Part shown: positions 38,463 through 48,093 of the stretch, in pieces | Numbering within the stretch: position 1 is the first letter of the stretch | How the letters are laid out: each line of letters begins with the position of its first letter | The notes under the pieces: generated by a model | Seen by the model: only the letters and a program-made list of their open reading frames with translations | Told to the model about the DNA's origin: nothing | Databases searched by the model: none | Source of the DNA: Azophilus sp965199705 | GTDB lineage: Bacteria; Pseudomonadota; Gammaproteobacteria; Pseudomonadales; Azotimanducaceae | Direction: 5' to 3' | Length of the DNA: 64,000 nt | Assembly (NCBI GenBank): GCA_965199705.1 | Contig: OZ241359.1 | Location: forward strand, 1,302,001 to 1,366,000 | Position numbers and translations under genes: made by a program

Positions 38463-39735
38463 CGGCAGCAAGGCGCTTCAAGACAAGATTCGGCTTGGGG
38501 AGGATGCGTTCCTGGAATTCAAGGAAGTCCGCTTCGCCAGTGGCCGGGTTCAAGCCCCGCACCGCGACTCATTGGCGAACGAGCTCGCGGCCTTCGCCAA
38601 CAGCCGGGGTGGCGTTTTTGTGCTTGGGGTCGAGGACAAGAACCATGAAATCCTTGGAATTCCCTTGGATCGGCTGGATGCGGTCGAGCAGTACGTTTCC
38701 GAGGCAGCGCAGGACTTGATCAAGCCCCCTCTCCATCCGGTCATCGAGCGGCTTGAACTGCCGGATTCGGCAGGCCGAGCGAAGCCTGTCATCAGAATCG
38801 ATGTATCACCCAGCCTGTTCGTTCACGAAAGTCCGGGCGGATACCTGTATCGGGTAGGCAGTTCGAAGCGTCGCATGGAGCCTGACTACCTCGTGCGCTT
38901 GCATGAGCAGCGCAGTCAGTCACGACTGGTCCGTTTCGACGAGCAGCCAGTTCATGGCGCTTCTTTCAGTGAACTGAACCTTGACAACGTAGAGCGTTTT
39001 CGAATTGATGGGGCCACGGATGAACCGGCAATCCTCGCCCGCAAGTTGGGGATGCTCACCAGATCGCGCGAAGCCGAGCGATGCCCAACGGTGACCGGTG
39101 TGCTGATGGGTTCCGACCGGCCGCAGCGGTGGTTGCCGCACGCATACATCCAGGCTGTGGCGTACCGAGGCAGCGACGCGCCAAGCGCCATGGACTCTGA
39201 GTGGTATCAACTCGATGCTCAGGACATCAAGGGGCCACTGGACCAGCAAGTTGCTGACGCCTGCACATTCGTCGCCCGGAATCAGAAGATGCGGGCAAGA
39301 AAGGCCATGGGACGGGTCGATCAACCGCAATACGACATGCCATCCGTGTTCGAGGCAATCGTCAATGCGGTCGCACACCGCGACTATTCCATGCATGGAA
39401 CCCGCATCCGGCTGCACATGTTCTCGAATCGCATCGAGTTGCATTCGCCCGGGAGCCTGCCCAATACCATGACTGTTGACGATCTCGCCTATCGGCAAGC
39501 GAGCCGCAACGAAACCTTGACCAGCCTGCTTGCCAGATGCCCCGTCCCGATCAATATCCCCGGCTTGGAAACCCCGCGAACGACCTTGATGGATCGCCGC
39601 GGCAATGGCGTGCCAGTCATTCTGTACCGGAGCAAAAAGCTTTCGGGAGTGGCGCCAGTGTATGAACTGCCAGGGGACGCGGAGCTCCGTCTCACCATTT
39701 TTGCGGCCGACCACGACCATGGCGACTCTTCCTGA
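38455..39735 (+). CDS. AlbA_2 / ATP-binding protein, partner of TrlF-type ATPase
   Basis: A 426-residue protein with an AlbA_2 domain (LEFKEVRFAS, then ANELAAFANSRGGVFVLGV and GYLYRVGSSKRRM) and an ATP-binding domain (FEAIVNAVAHRDYSMHG, then MDRRGNGVPVI). It is homologous to the 583-aa protein at 9268-11019 but lacks the beta-rich tail. The start overlaps the TrlF gene by 8 nt, so the pair is a coupled two-gene unit. Nearby genes on both sides are housekeeping-like, marking the pair as an inserted module. Confidence 0.85.
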   Translation: MFDGSKALQDKIRLGEDAFLEFKEVRFASGRVQAPHRDSLANELAAFANSRGGVFVLGVEDKNHEILGIPLDRLDAVEQYVSEAAQDLIKPPLHPVIERLELPDSAGRAKPVIRIDVSPSLFVHESPGGYLYRVGSSKRRMEPDYLVRLHEQRSQSRLVRFDEQPVHGASFSELNLDNVERFRIDGATDEPAILARKLGMLTRSREAERCPTVTGVLMGSDRPQRWLPHAYIQAVAYRGSDAPSAMDSEWYQLDAQDIKGPLDQQVADACTFVARNQKMRARKAMGRVDQPQYDMPSVFEAIVNAVAHRDYSMHGTRIRLHMFSNRIELHSPGSLPNTMTVDDLAYRQASRNETLTSLLARCPVPINIPGLETPRTTLMDRRGNGVPVILYRSKKLSGVAPVYELPGDAELRLTIFAADHDHGDSS

Positions 39736-39844
39736 TCGGCTTCTGGTGGACCGCCTTGTCGCCGCGCATCCAGACCGGAGACCTTGGCGCAGCGGGCTGC
39801 CTGACCTGGGTTATCATGGCCATGAGTTCACCGACCGCCGGATA

Positions 39845-40042
39845 ATGGATCAGGGACAGGCGCAGGAATGGCTCGAAGCGTTGCGGGTCGAGCATCGGGA
39901 TCTGGACACAGTGGTTGCGCACCTGGTCGGCGCCGGGCATCACGATTCCATGCGCATTCAGCGCCTGAAGAAGCGCAAGCTGAAATTGAAGGACATGATC
40001 TCCAGGCTCGAAAGCCAGCTGATTCCGGATCTCGACGCATGA
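39845..40042 (+). CDS. DUF465 (YdcH-like) small protein
   Basis: A 65-residue two-helix protein (LRVEHRDLDTVVAHL, then LKKRKLKLKDMISRLES) typical of DUF465. The ATG at 39845 gives the family length; an ATG at 39719 would add 42 atypical residues and overlap the AlbA_2 gene. The stop overlaps the 5'-nucleotidase start (ATGA). Function unknown. Confidence 0.8.
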   Translation: MDQGQAQEWLEALRVEHRDLDTVVAHLVGAGHHDSMRIQRLKKRKLKLKDMISRLESQLIPDLDA

Positions 40043-41001
40043 GCGCGCAGCCACTCACTGTTGCCATTTCGTCCCGGGCCCTCTTTGATCTGCACAAGGA
40101 CAACGAGATCTTTGAAAAAGAGGGCGAGGATGTCTATCGCAAGGAGCAGATCGCCAAGGAGAACGAAACTCTGAATCCGGGCGACGGCTTCCCCCTGGTC
40201 AAGAAGCTCCTGCAGATCAATCAGCTGATAGCCAGGCAAGCCGGTGTTCCAAAATTGGCAAGGCCACGCGTGGAGGTGGTGCTGCTCTCCCGAAACTCCA
40301 CCGACACTGGCCTCAGGGTTTTCAACTCCATCAAGAAGCATGGCCTCGACATCAACCGGGCGGCCTTTTGCGACGGCGAGAGCCCTTGGCGATATGTGGC
40401 CCCGTTCGGTTGCCATCTGTTTCTGAGCAAGAAAGCGGACGATGTGCGTCAGGCGCGGGACGAAGGCCTGCCGGCGGCGCTCCTGCTTGACGGCGGTCGC
40501 AGCCAGGCGGATAGCCAGCAGGAGCTTCGCATCGCCTTCGATGGCGATGCGGTGCTGTTTTCGGATGAGGCGGAACGGGTGTATCAGGAAAAAGGCATCC
40601 GCGGGTTCCATGACCATGAAAAGAAAAAGGCGGACACGCCTCTGCCCCCCGGGCCATTAAGCGGCTTTCTGGAAGCGCTGCATGCCTTGCAGAACGAGTT
40701 TTCGAGCGATCCGTGCCCGATTCGCACGGCGCTGGTAACGGCCAGGGGGGCGCCTGCGCACGAGCGGGTTATTTACACCCTGCGCCAGTGGCAAATTCGG
40801 CTGGATGAAGCACTGTTTCTTGGCGGCGACAACAAGGATGATTTCCTGAAGGCCTTCGGGGCGGATATATTCTTTGACGACAAGCTTGAAAACTGCGAAT
40901 CTGCCGCCCCGCACACACCGGCCGGGCAGGTGCCCTCCGACCTGGAGCGGGCGAATGAGCCGCCTGCCGGCAGTGCATCGAAGGTTGAGCAGGCGGGATG
41001 A
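40039..41001 (+). CDS. Cytosolic 5'-nucleotidase family protein
   Basis: A 320-residue protein of the NT5C1-like 5_nucleotid family (HAD fold), dephosphorylating nucleoside monophosphates. Visible blocks: AISSRALFDLHKDNEIF (D-x-D-like start replaced by the family's SSRALFDL), VEVVLLSRNSTDTGLRVF, RIAFDGDAVLFSDEAERV and TALVTARGAPAHERVI, then FLGGDNKDDFL. It is coupled to the DUF465 gene and ends beside the convergent tRNA. Confidence 0.85.
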   Translation: MSAQPLTVAISSRALFDLHKDNEIFEKEGEDVYRKEQIAKENETLNPGDGFPLVKKLLQINQLIARQAGVPKLARPRVEVVLLSRNSTDTGLRVFNSIKKHGLDINRAAFCDGESPWRYVAPFGCHLFLSKKADDVRQARDEGLPAALLLDGGRSQADSQQELRIAFDGDAVLFSDEAERVYQEKGIRGFHDHEKKKADTPLPPGPLSGFLEALHALQNEFSSDPCPIRTALVTARGAPAHERVIYTLRQWQIRLDEALFLGGDNKDDFLKAFGADIFFDDKLENCESAAPHTPAGQVPSDLERANEPPAGSASKVEQAG

Positions 41002-41004
41002 GAC

Positions 41005-41080
41005 TGGCGTCCCCTAGGGGAGTCGAACCCCTGTTGCCAGGATGAAAACCTGGAGTCCTAGGCCACTAGACGAAGGGGAC
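41005..41080 (-). tRNA. tRNA-Glu (anticodon TTC)
   Basis: A 76-nt tRNA reading leftward. The acceptor GTCCCCT pairs with AGGGGAC, the anticodon stem CCAGG/CCTGG closes loop TTTTCAT with anticodon TTC, the T-arm is present (loop TTCGACT) and CCA is encoded at 41005-41007. Confidence 0.96.
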
Positions 41081-41147
41081 AAGCAAGGTGAGCGGCGCAT
41101 TCTAGGGACGCGCCGTTCAGTCGTCAAACGATCAGGAGACAGCAAAA

Positions 41148-42401
41148 TTGCAGCTCTGCACTGAATCTCCCGAAGTGGACAATGTCCTAGTTCAACCTCG
41201 TAGCTGGGGTGACGAGGCTGGCATTCACGAACAGCTACGCTGGTTTCGCGCCGAGTTTCCCCGGCGCTATCTCGGCCCGACCGGGTTCGAACCGTTCTGG
41301 AATCTGGTGCGCTATCACGACATCAAGGAAGTGGAGCAGCGCGCCGACATCTTTCGCAACGCGCCCAATTCCGTGCTGACGGCCGAGATGGTTGGCGCTG
41401 TCGTCCGTCACCTTAGCGGGCGCGAAACACTGATTCGCTCTTTGGTGCAGATGGACGATCCAGAGCACCGCAAGTATCGGGCGCTGACGCAATCCTGGTT
41501 CATGGGCCACAATCTGCGTCGGCTGACCGCCACCATCGACGACCTGGCCGCGCGCTATGTGGGCCGGCTGGCCGAATTCGGCGGCGAGTGCGACTTCATC
41601 GGCGATGTGGCCAAGTGGTTTCCGCTGCGCGTCATCATGTCTATTCTGGGGGTGCCGGAAGAAGACGAGGCGATGATGCTGAAGCTGACGCAAGAGCTGT
41701 TCGGCAGCAGCGATCCAGACATTCAGCGATCATTCGAAATCGCGGACTTCGTCAATGTCACGAAGGACTTTGAAGACTACTTTAACCGCCTCACCGAGTC
41801 CCGGCGTGCGCATCCCACAGATGATGTGGCCTCCGTCATCGCCAATGCCCGAATCGACGGCGAGCCGGCGCCGGAACATGAAACCAACGGCTACTACATC
41901 ATCATTGCCACTGCCGGCCATGACACCACCAGCGCGACCATCGGCGGCGGCCTGTTGGCGCTGCTGCAATATCCCGAGCAGATGGCCAGGCTCGCCGCCA
42001 ATCCGGACGCCTTGATGCCAGGTGCGGTGGACGAGATGATTCGCTGGGTGACGCCGGTCCGTCATTTCATGCGCAGGGCAGCCGATGATTACACGCTGGG
42101 AGATGTGCAGATCAAGAAGGGCCAGGCGCTGGTGCTTTGGTATGTGTCGGCGAACCGGGATGAATCCGTGTTCGAGGCGCCGTTCGAGTTTCGGATGGAT
42201 CGCTCGGAAAAGCATCTGGCCTTCGGGTTCGGGACCCACGTCTGCCTGGGTCAGCATCTGGCGCGCATGGAGATCAGCGCCCTGTTCCGGGAACTCCTGC
42301 GCCGCGTGAAGAAGGTGGAGTTGGCAGGGGAACCCAGGTATATCCAGTCCAGCTTCGTTGGCGGCCTGAAGTCGCTGCCGATTCGCTACGAGATGAAGTA
42401 G
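41148..42401 (+). CDS. Cytochrome P450
   Basis: A 417-residue soluble bacterial P450 inserting oxygen into an organic substrate. I-helix TAGHDTTSATIGG, K-helix ExxR (DEMIRWVTPVRHFMR) and heme loop FGFGTHVCLGQHLAR with the Cys ligand. The style is CYP125/CYP142-like (terpene or steroid oxidation), not assignable to one substrate. The TTG start at 41148 has AGGAG 9 nt upstream. First gene of a plus-strand catabolic cluster; the ferredoxin at 16056 could be a redox partner (inference). Confidence 0.92.
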   Translation: MQLCTESPEVDNVLVQPRSWGDEAGIHEQLRWFRAEFPRRYLGPTGFEPFWNLVRYHDIKEVEQRADIFRNAPNSVLTAEMVGAVVRHLSGRETLIRSLVQMDDPEHRKYRALTQSWFMGHNLRRLTATIDDLAARYVGRLAEFGGECDFIGDVAKWFPLRVIMSILGVPEEDEAMMLKLTQELFGSSDPDIQRSFEIADFVNVTKDFEDYFNRLTESRRAHPTDDVASVIANARIDGEPAPEHETNGYYIIIATAGHDTTSATIGGGLLALLQYPEQMARLAANPDALMPGAVDEMIRWVTPVRHFMRRAADDYTLGDVQIKKGQALVLWYVSANRDESVFEAPFEFRMDRSEKHLAFGFGTHVCLGQHLARMEISALFRELLRRVKKVELAGEPRYIQSSFVGGLKSLPIRYEMK

Positions 42402-42477
42402 CCTCAGCGGCCAGTCCGCCAGGCGGCGCAAGCCGTCGGGCACGGTGCAGGCCAGGTACAGGAGTAGCGAGGGCAGG

Positions 42478-43326
42478 GTGCGTATCGGTATTTCACTTCC
42501 GGTCAGGGAGATGGCGACGGATCTCGTCGCCATCCGTGATTTCGCCCAGGCCGCGGAGGGGCTGGGCCTTGCGCATCTGCGGGTTCCGGATCAGGTGATC
42601 CGGCCGGCCAGCGGCCACCTGCACGAACCCATCACGCTGCTCAGCCATCTGGCGGCGATCACCGAGCGCATTGAACTCGTCCCTTCCGTGATCGTGCTGC
42701 CGCTGCGACAAACGGCGTTGATCGCGCGCCAGGCGGCGGCGCTGGACGTGTTGTGCGGTGGTCGTCTGCGTCTCGGCATAGGCGTTGGCGCCAGCGCTGC
42801 CGAATACGAGGCTATGGGCGTCGACTTTCACAGCCGGGGCCGGCGCTGCGATGAGCAGATGGAAGTGCTGCATCGCCTGTGGGCGGAGCCGTCGGTCAAC
42901 TTTCGCGGGCAATTCCACAGCATCACCGACAACGGCATAGATCCGCGCCCGATTCAGCAGCCGATTCCGCTCTGGGTGGGCGCCCGCGCCATCCCCTCGG
43001 ATGCAGTGGCGCGGCGCATCGGGCGCTGGGCAGCTGGCTGGTTCGTGCTGGCCTCGCCCGAAGACTATCCAGGCGTGCGCGCCCGCATCGACGCCGCGGC
43101 CCTGGCCGCAGGCCGGGACCCGGCGACGATCGGCACGGAGGCCGGTGTGGCCGTGGTCGGCAAGCGGGCCGGCGAATGGCAGGACCGAGTGCGCAACTGG
43201 CGCGCAACCGGGCTGACCCATCTTTGCCTGCGCACCCTGGGCGGAGGCCTCTCGGTTGCCGACCACCTGCCGAAGATGACAGAGACGGTGGCGAACCTGC
43301 CTGTCGCGATAGAACCTTTGGCGTAA
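42478..43326 (+). CDS. Luciferase-like (LLM) flavin/F420-type oxidoreductase
   Basis: A 282-residue TIM-barrel oxidoreductase of the luciferase-like family (VRIGISLPVREMATD, then LLSHLAAITERIEL, RLRLGIGVGASAAEY and PIPLWVGARA). Cofactor (F420 or FMN) cannot be decided. The GTG at 42478 with GAGG close upstream gives the family N-terminus; a GTG at 42445 would add 11 residues. It lies between the P450 and MDR reductase on one strand. Confidence 0.85.
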   Translation: MRIGISLPVREMATDLVAIRDFAQAAEGLGLAHLRVPDQVIRPASGHLHEPITLLSHLAAITERIELVPSVIVLPLRQTALIARQAAALDVLCGGRLRLGIGVGASAAEYEAMGVDFHSRGRRCDEQMEVLHRLWAEPSVNFRGQFHSITDNGIDPRPIQQPIPLWVGARAIPSDAVARRIGRWAAGWFVLASPEDYPGVRARIDAAALAAGRDPATIGTEAGVAVVGKRAGEWQDRVRNWRATGLTHLCLRTLGGGLSVADHLPKMTETVANLPVAIEPLA

Positions 43327-43372
43327 CGACGCCACAGACGGGCATCGGGTTTCCAGTGAACAGGGAGTGCGC

Positions 43373-44386
43373 ATGAGCCAACCATCGACCCACCGACAAT
43401 GGCTGATCAACGGCAATCCACGCGGCCGCGCACTCGTCCCGGAAGACTTCAAGGCGCATGAATCGGCGCTCGCCCCCCTGGCCGATGGTCAGCTACGGGC
43501 GCGGGTGGAATGGCTGGGTTTCGATCCTTCGCAAAAGGGGCAGATGGAGAATATCTCCGGCTATACCAGCGGCGCGAAGGCCGGGCAGGTGATGTCGGCG
43601 CGGGGCATCGGCGAGGTGATCGAATCCCGTGTGGCGCGCATCCCGGTGGGCAGCAAGGTCATGGGCCAGGTTGGCTGGCAGGAATATGCGACCCTGGGGG
43701 CGTCCGAAGCCGAAGTGCTGGACGATGACGATCTCCTGACCGCGCATCTCGGTTGTCTGGGCGGCACTGGCCTGACCGCCTATTTCGGCCTGTTGCGCGT
43801 TGGTCGCCCGGCGCCCGGCGATACGCTGGTCGTGTCCGGCGCAGCCGGTGCGGTGGGGTCGGTGGTCGGTCAGCTCGGCAAGATCATGGGGATGCGGGTG
43901 ATCGGCATCGCCGGTGGCGCCGTCAAGTGCGCCTGGCTCACGGATTCGCTCGGTTTCGATGCCGCCATCGATTACAAGGCGGAGAACATCAAGCAGCGGT
44001 TGCGCGCCCTCTGTCCGAAGGGGATAGACGTGTTCTTCGACAATGTGGGTGGCGACGCGCTGAATGCGGCGCTGGCCTGTATTGCGCCCCGGGCCCGGGT
44101 GGTGATCTGTGGCGGTATCTCTCGCTATTCGGAGACAACCCTGCCGCCAGGGCCGGCCAACTACTTCAATATCGTGTTTCGTCAGGCGACAATCGAAGGC
44201 TTTCTGTTGAGTGGCTATGAAAGTGAATATGGCGAGGCCAGACGCCGTCTCACCGAGTGGGTTCGCGCCGGGCGGATTGTGCATCGGGAGGACGTCCAGA
44301 CCGGTTTCGAGAACATTCCGGCCACGCTCTTGCGCCTCTTCTCCGGCGCAAATCTGGGCAAGCAGCTCTTGCGGTTGCCGGCCTGA
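43373..44386 (+). CDS. Zinc-independent MDR oxidoreductase (PTGR-like)
   Basis: A 337-residue NADP-dependent medium-chain reductase of the leukotriene B4 / prostaglandin reductase type, reducing enones or alkenals. The NADP motif VSGAAGAVGSVVGQLGKIMG lies near residue 162, followed by FDNVGGDALNAAL and GGISRYSE. No zinc ligands are present. The ATG at 43373 has AGGGAG 5 nt upstream. Confidence 0.9.
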   Translation: MSQPSTHRQWLINGNPRGRALVPEDFKAHESALAPLADGQLRARVEWLGFDPSQKGQMENISGYTSGAKAGQVMSARGIGEVIESRVARIPVGSKVMGQVGWQEYATLGASEAEVLDDDDLLTAHLGCLGGTGLTAYFGLLRVGRPAPGDTLVVSGAAGAVGSVVGQLGKIMGMRVIGIAGGAVKCAWLTDSLGFDAAIDYKAENIKQRLRALCPKGIDVFFDNVGGDALNAALACIAPRARVVICGGISRYSETTLPPGPANYFNIVFRQATIEGFLLSGYESEYGEARRRLTEWVRAGRIVHREDVQTGFENIPATLLRLFSGANLGKQLLRLPA

Positions 44387-44457
44387 AGGCATCCGATATC
44401 CGTGCGACCGGGCGCCTGATGCGCTTGCCCTTGAAATGACTTCCTGATCTTTGCTCC

Positions 44458-45567
44458 ATGCAAGTTACCCTGACCGAAGAGCAACAGCAGTTTCAGGACG
44501 TGCTGGCGCGCTTTTTCAGTGACGTCTCTGACGTGTCACAGGTGCGTCAGCAGATGGCCTCTGATACGGGCTTCGACGCAGGCGTCTGGGCTCGGCTTGG
44601 CGAGGAACTCGGGATCCTGGGCCTGGTGGCGCCGGAAGCCTTCGGTGGCGGCGGATTCGGGCCGGTGACGCTCGGCCTGGCGATGCACGAGATGGGTCGC
44701 GCCCTGTACTGCGGCCCCTTTTTCGGCTCTGCCGTGTTGTCCGTTCACGCCCTCCTGCATTGCGCGCGCGAATCCGAACAGGCGCGGCTTCTGCCCGATC
44801 TCGCAAGTGGCCGACGCCGGGCTGCGCTGCTGGCGAGCTATGCGGCGCCGAGCATCAAGGCAGACCAGGAACGCCTGTCCGGCCATGCCCGTCTGGTGGT
44901 CGATGGCCTGGCCGCCGATGTCCTGCTGGTGGCGGCAACCCAGGGTTCCGGGGTGACACTCTATGAAGTGGATCCGCAGGCGCCCGGAGTCCAGCGACGG
45001 GCCTTGAACGTGATCGACGCCACCCGCCGGTTGGCGGAGGTGCGCCTGGAGCGGGCGCCGGCGCTGCCTTTGGGGGACGCCGCAGAGGGCTTGACGCGTG
45101 CGCTCGACCTGTCGCTGATTGCGTTGGCCAACGAGCAGGCCGGCGTCGCCAGCCGAGTGTTTGCCGATACGCTTGAATATCTGGATCTGCGGGTTCAGTT
45201 CGGGCGCAAGGTGTCGTCCTTTCAGGCGATCAAGCACCGTTGCGCCGATCTGTTCCTCGATGTTCAGCTTGCCGAAGCCGCGGCCAGGCAGGCGGCGGCT
45301 GCGGCGGCGGACATGGCCGAGCGCCCGGATGGCTGGGATGCTGCGAAGCTCGCGTGGCACGCAAGCCAGGCCAAGGCCGCGACGAGTGACGCGAGCATGA
45401 TGGCGGCTGCCGAGGCGATTCAGCTACACGGCGGCATCGGTTTCACCGAGGCGCATCATGTACCGCTCTGGTTCAAACGCGCCAAGAGTTCCGAGGTGCT
45501 GTTCGGGCACGGCGCCTGGCATCGGGAGCGCATGATTCAGGCGCTGTCCGAGCAGAGGTCCGCATGA
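44458..45567 (+). CDS. Acyl-CoA dehydrogenase, smaller subunit-like
   Basis: A 369-residue FAD enzyme (LTEEQQQFQDVLARFF, then LGLVAPEAFGGGG, RVQFGRKVSSFQAIKHR and LHGGIGFTEAHHVPLWFKR). It lacks a typical EGT motif near the C-terminus. It overlaps the next acyl-CoA dehydrogenase by ATGA. Such tight unequal pairs form heteromeric enzymes in steroid side-chain degradation (ChsE1/ChsE2, FadE28/29 type); a similar pairing is likely here. Confidence 0.9.
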   Translation: MQVTLTEEQQQFQDVLARFFSDVSDVSQVRQQMASDTGFDAGVWARLGEELGILGLVAPEAFGGGGFGPVTLGLAMHEMGRALYCGPFFGSAVLSVHALLHCARESEQARLLPDLASGRRRAALLASYAAPSIKADQERLSGHARLVVDGLAADVLLVAATQGSGVTLYEVDPQAPGVQRRALNVIDATRRLAEVRLERAPALPLGDAAEGLTRALDLSLIALANEQAGVASRVFADTLEYLDLRVQFGRKVSSFQAIKHRCADLFLDVQLAEAAARQAAAAAADMAERPDGWDAAKLAWHASQAKAATSDASMMAAAEAIQLHGGIGFTEAHHVPLWFKRAKSSEVLFGHGAWHRERMIQALSEQRSA

Positions 45568-46820
45568 GCGCGCCGTCGGTGACCGAGGTGCGCCGGGAAG
45601 TGGGTCGCTGGCTGGCGCGTCACTGGGATCCGAACATGGCCTTGCGCGCCTGGCGCAATCGGCTGGTTGACGCCGGCTGGGCCATGCCGGAGTGGCCGGA
45701 GCCCTGGGGCGGACGCGGCTATTCGGCAGAGCTGGCGCGGGTGGTGGACCAGGAATTTGCCCGTGCTGGCGCTGTTGGCGCCGCCCGCACCGGCATTCGG
45801 CTGCTGGCCGGATTTACCCTGCTGGAACACGGCAACGAGGCGCAGAAGTCCACCTGGCTGAGGCCGTTGCTGACTGGCGAGCACGTCTGGTGTCAGTTGT
45901 TCAGCGAGCCAGGCAGCGGCTCCGATCTCGCCGGCGCCAGCACCCGTGCGGAGCGCAGGGACGGTGTCTGGATTGTCAACGGCCAGAAGGTCTGGACTAC
46001 CAGCGCCCATCACGCGGATTTCGGGCTCTTGCTGGCGCGTACCGATTGGGATGCGCCCAAGCATCTGGGTCTCAGCTACTTCATCATCGACATGCGTCAG
46101 CCGGGTGTGCTGGTGCAGCCGATTCAGCAGATGAACGGACATGCGTCCTTCAATCAGGTCTTCTTCAACGATGCCGAGGTCAAGGCGGAGCAGCTGGTCG
46201 GTGAGGAGGGTGGGGGTTGGGCCGTGGCGATGACCACCCTTGCGCATGAGCGCAGGCGCGCTGATGGCGTTCGCTCCGGCGCCTCACAGGCGCCGGACAG
46301 GCCCGCCGCCGAAGGCTCGATGCACGCCGAGGAGGCCGAGGAACTGGCCACCGCCATGGCGCCCTATCGCTGGTATCCGCAGCGCGCAGGCCGGGTCGAT
46401 CTGGCAGTCGAGCGGGCTTTTGCCAGCGGCCGGATCGAGGATCCGGTGGTGCGCCAGGAACTGGCGCGCCTGCTGATTCTGGCGGAGAGCGCGCAATTCA
46501 TGGCCAGGCGCGCGCGCGAGGAGGCGAAACAGGGTCTGCGCCAGGGGCCGGGCGGGTCGCTCGGCAAGCTGGCGGCTTCAAGGGTGGCGCGTCAGGCTGC
46601 ACGGGTGCACACCCTGATTGCTGGCGAGGACGCGGTGCTGGCGGGAAAGGACGCCCCGGAGCAGGGGCTGATTGCGGAAATCCTGCTCTCCGTGCCAGCC
46701 GTGTCAATCGCTGGCGGCACGGACGAAATTCAGCGCAACATCATTGCCGAGCGCGTGCTCGGGATGCCCAGGGAAACCCGCTTTGACAAGGGCCCCTTTC
46801 GCGACGTTCCCCGGAATTGA
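45564..46820 (+). CDS. Acyl-CoA dehydrogenase, larger partner
   Basis: A 418-residue enzyme with FAD-contact motifs (LFSEPGSGSDLAGAST, then KVWTTSAHHADFGLLLART) and C-terminal SIAGGTDEIQRNIIAERVLG. The GGTDEIQ form, without the EGT glutamate, is typical of FadE enzymes whose catalytic base lies elsewhere. A 30-residue insertion rich in Ala/Glu sits around residue 235-275. ATGA overlap with the upstream gene supports a heteromer. Confidence 0.9.
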   Translation: MSAPSVTEVRREVGRWLARHWDPNMALRAWRNRLVDAGWAMPEWPEPWGGRGYSAELARVVDQEFARAGAVGAARTGIRLLAGFTLLEHGNEAQKSTWLRPLLTGEHVWCQLFSEPGSGSDLAGASTRAERRDGVWIVNGQKVWTTSAHHADFGLLLARTDWDAPKHLGLSYFIIDMRQPGVLVQPIQQMNGHASFNQVFFNDAEVKAEQLVGEEGGGWAVAMTTLAHERRRADGVRSGASQAPDRPAAEGSMHAEEAEELATAMAPYRWYPQRAGRVDLAVERAFASGRIEDPVVRQELARLLILAESAQFMARRAREEAKQGLRQGPGGSLGKLAASRVARQAARVHTLIAGEDAVLAGKDAPEQGLIAEILLSVPAVSIAGGTDEIQRNIIAERVLGMPRETRFDKGPFRDVPRN

Positions 46821-46935
46821 TCAGACGTCATCACCGATCTCACGAAAATCATCTTCGTGCGCAGCTAATTGCCAAACCCGTCCCCACAGTCTTTCTTTGG
46901 CTACAGGACACTGTTGAAGACCGGAGACACCCGGA

Positions 46936-48024
46936 TCAGGCCGGGCGATTGCTGCGGCCTTCGAAGCGTTCAGCCGGGCGGATGTGTTCGTAGGCGCTGA
47001 CCACCTCGGCAAAGGCGTCCGGCGTGCTGGCGTGTACGATCACGCCATCGGCGCCGGCATTGAACTGATCCAGCCAGCGCTGGGCGCAGGTGCTGGCATT
47101 GCCGACGGCCGCCGGCAGCCAGGCTTCCGGCAACAGCTTGGCGATCTCGGCGAGTTGCGCTGGCGTGGCGACGCTGTCGATCAGACCGGGAACGGCGCGC
47201 ACGCGCTTGTCCGTGCGAAAGCGGGTGAGCAGCTCCGTATCCCAGCCGTTGATGGCTACCAGGGCATCGCCATAGCCGGGGATCTGCAGGTAGGTTGCAA
47301 GCCGCCCGACCATGCCCCGCAGATACTGCTCTTCGCCGGGCTCGCAAAGTGTGGCCAGAACTGACCAGACGCGGACGCTGCCGGCAGGTCGGCCAGCGTC
47401 CTGCTCGCCCTGGCGCACGGCGGCCACTGCGTTTGCCAGCGCTTCGTCGGACATGAAGGTATGCAGATGTACGCCGTCATAGATCTTTCCAGCGTGACGC
47501 AAGCTGGTTTGCCCGAACCCGACATAGAGGATGGGGATGTCCTCATCGACATAGGGCGCGAGGCTGAGCGCCGGGTACTCGCCGAGCGCGCCGCTATGGC
47601 CGTACACTGATTCCCCACGCCACAGGCGACGCATCAAATCGATGAATTCCCGCTCCCGCTCGTAGGTAGGGTAGGGCAGGTTCCAGGCCTTCCAGCGCAG
47701 GCCAACGCCCTTGGCCAGGCCGAGCGCGAAGCGGCCGTTGGACAGGCGATTGAGCGTTGAGGCCATGGAAGCGGTAACCGCCGGATGGCGGGTGTTCAGA
47801 TTGGTGGCGGACGTGCCGATGTAGATTGACTCGGTGACTGCCGCGCAGGCGCCGCAGATGGCGCCAATTTCCTTGTAGTCGGCTCGTTCCGAGAGCATCA
47901 CGTTGCCTATTCCCAGCGCTTCTGCGTCCTCTGCCTGGCGCAGCAGGTCACGCGGCGCCGACGAATGCCCTGGCAGGCCGTAGAAACCGAGTTCGGGAAA
48001 TCGGGAGCAGTGTTCCGGGTACAT
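46936..48024 (-). CDS. LLM-class flavin-dependent oxidoreductase
   Basis: A 362-residue luciferase-like oxidoreductase (PELGFYGLPGHSS, then GIGNVMLSERADYKEIGA, ATNLNTRHPAVTASMAST and GRFALGLAKGVG). It resembles the TIGR03857-type F420 subgroup, often linked to catabolic clusters. The ATG at 48024 gives the family start; the frame extends upstream to 48573 without support. It is convergent with the acyl-CoA dehydrogenase pair and divergent from the phosphotransferase. Confidence 0.85.
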   Translation of the reverse strand: MYPEHCSRFPELGFYGLPGHSSAPRDLLRQAEDAEALGIGNVMLSERADYKEIGAICGACAAVTESIYIGTSATNLNTRHPAVTASMASTLNRLSNGRFALGLAKGVGLRWKAWNLPYPTYEREREFIDLMRRLWRGESVYGHSGALGEYPALSLAPYVDEDIPILYVGFGQTSLRHAGKIYDGVHLHTFMSDEALANAVAAVRQGEQDAGRPAGSVRVWSVLATLCEPGEEQYLRGMVGRLATYLQIPGYGDALVAINGWDTELLTRFRTDKRVRAVPGLIDSVATPAQLAEIAKLLPEAWLPAAVGNASTCAQRWLDQFNAGADGVIVHASTPDAFAEVVSAYEHIRPAERFEGRSNRPA

Positions 48025-48093
48025 TCGAGTGCCGTCAAGCCATGCTGCAGGTGATAGTATCACTGCCCTTGCTGAATGCGACGGGGAGGCGTG

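Noticed and set aside
41005..41080. tRNA-Glu as an attachment site for the neighbouring P450 cluster
   Set aside because: No integrase and no repeat of the tRNA 3' end was found nearby; the cluster lies on the 5' side of the tRNA.
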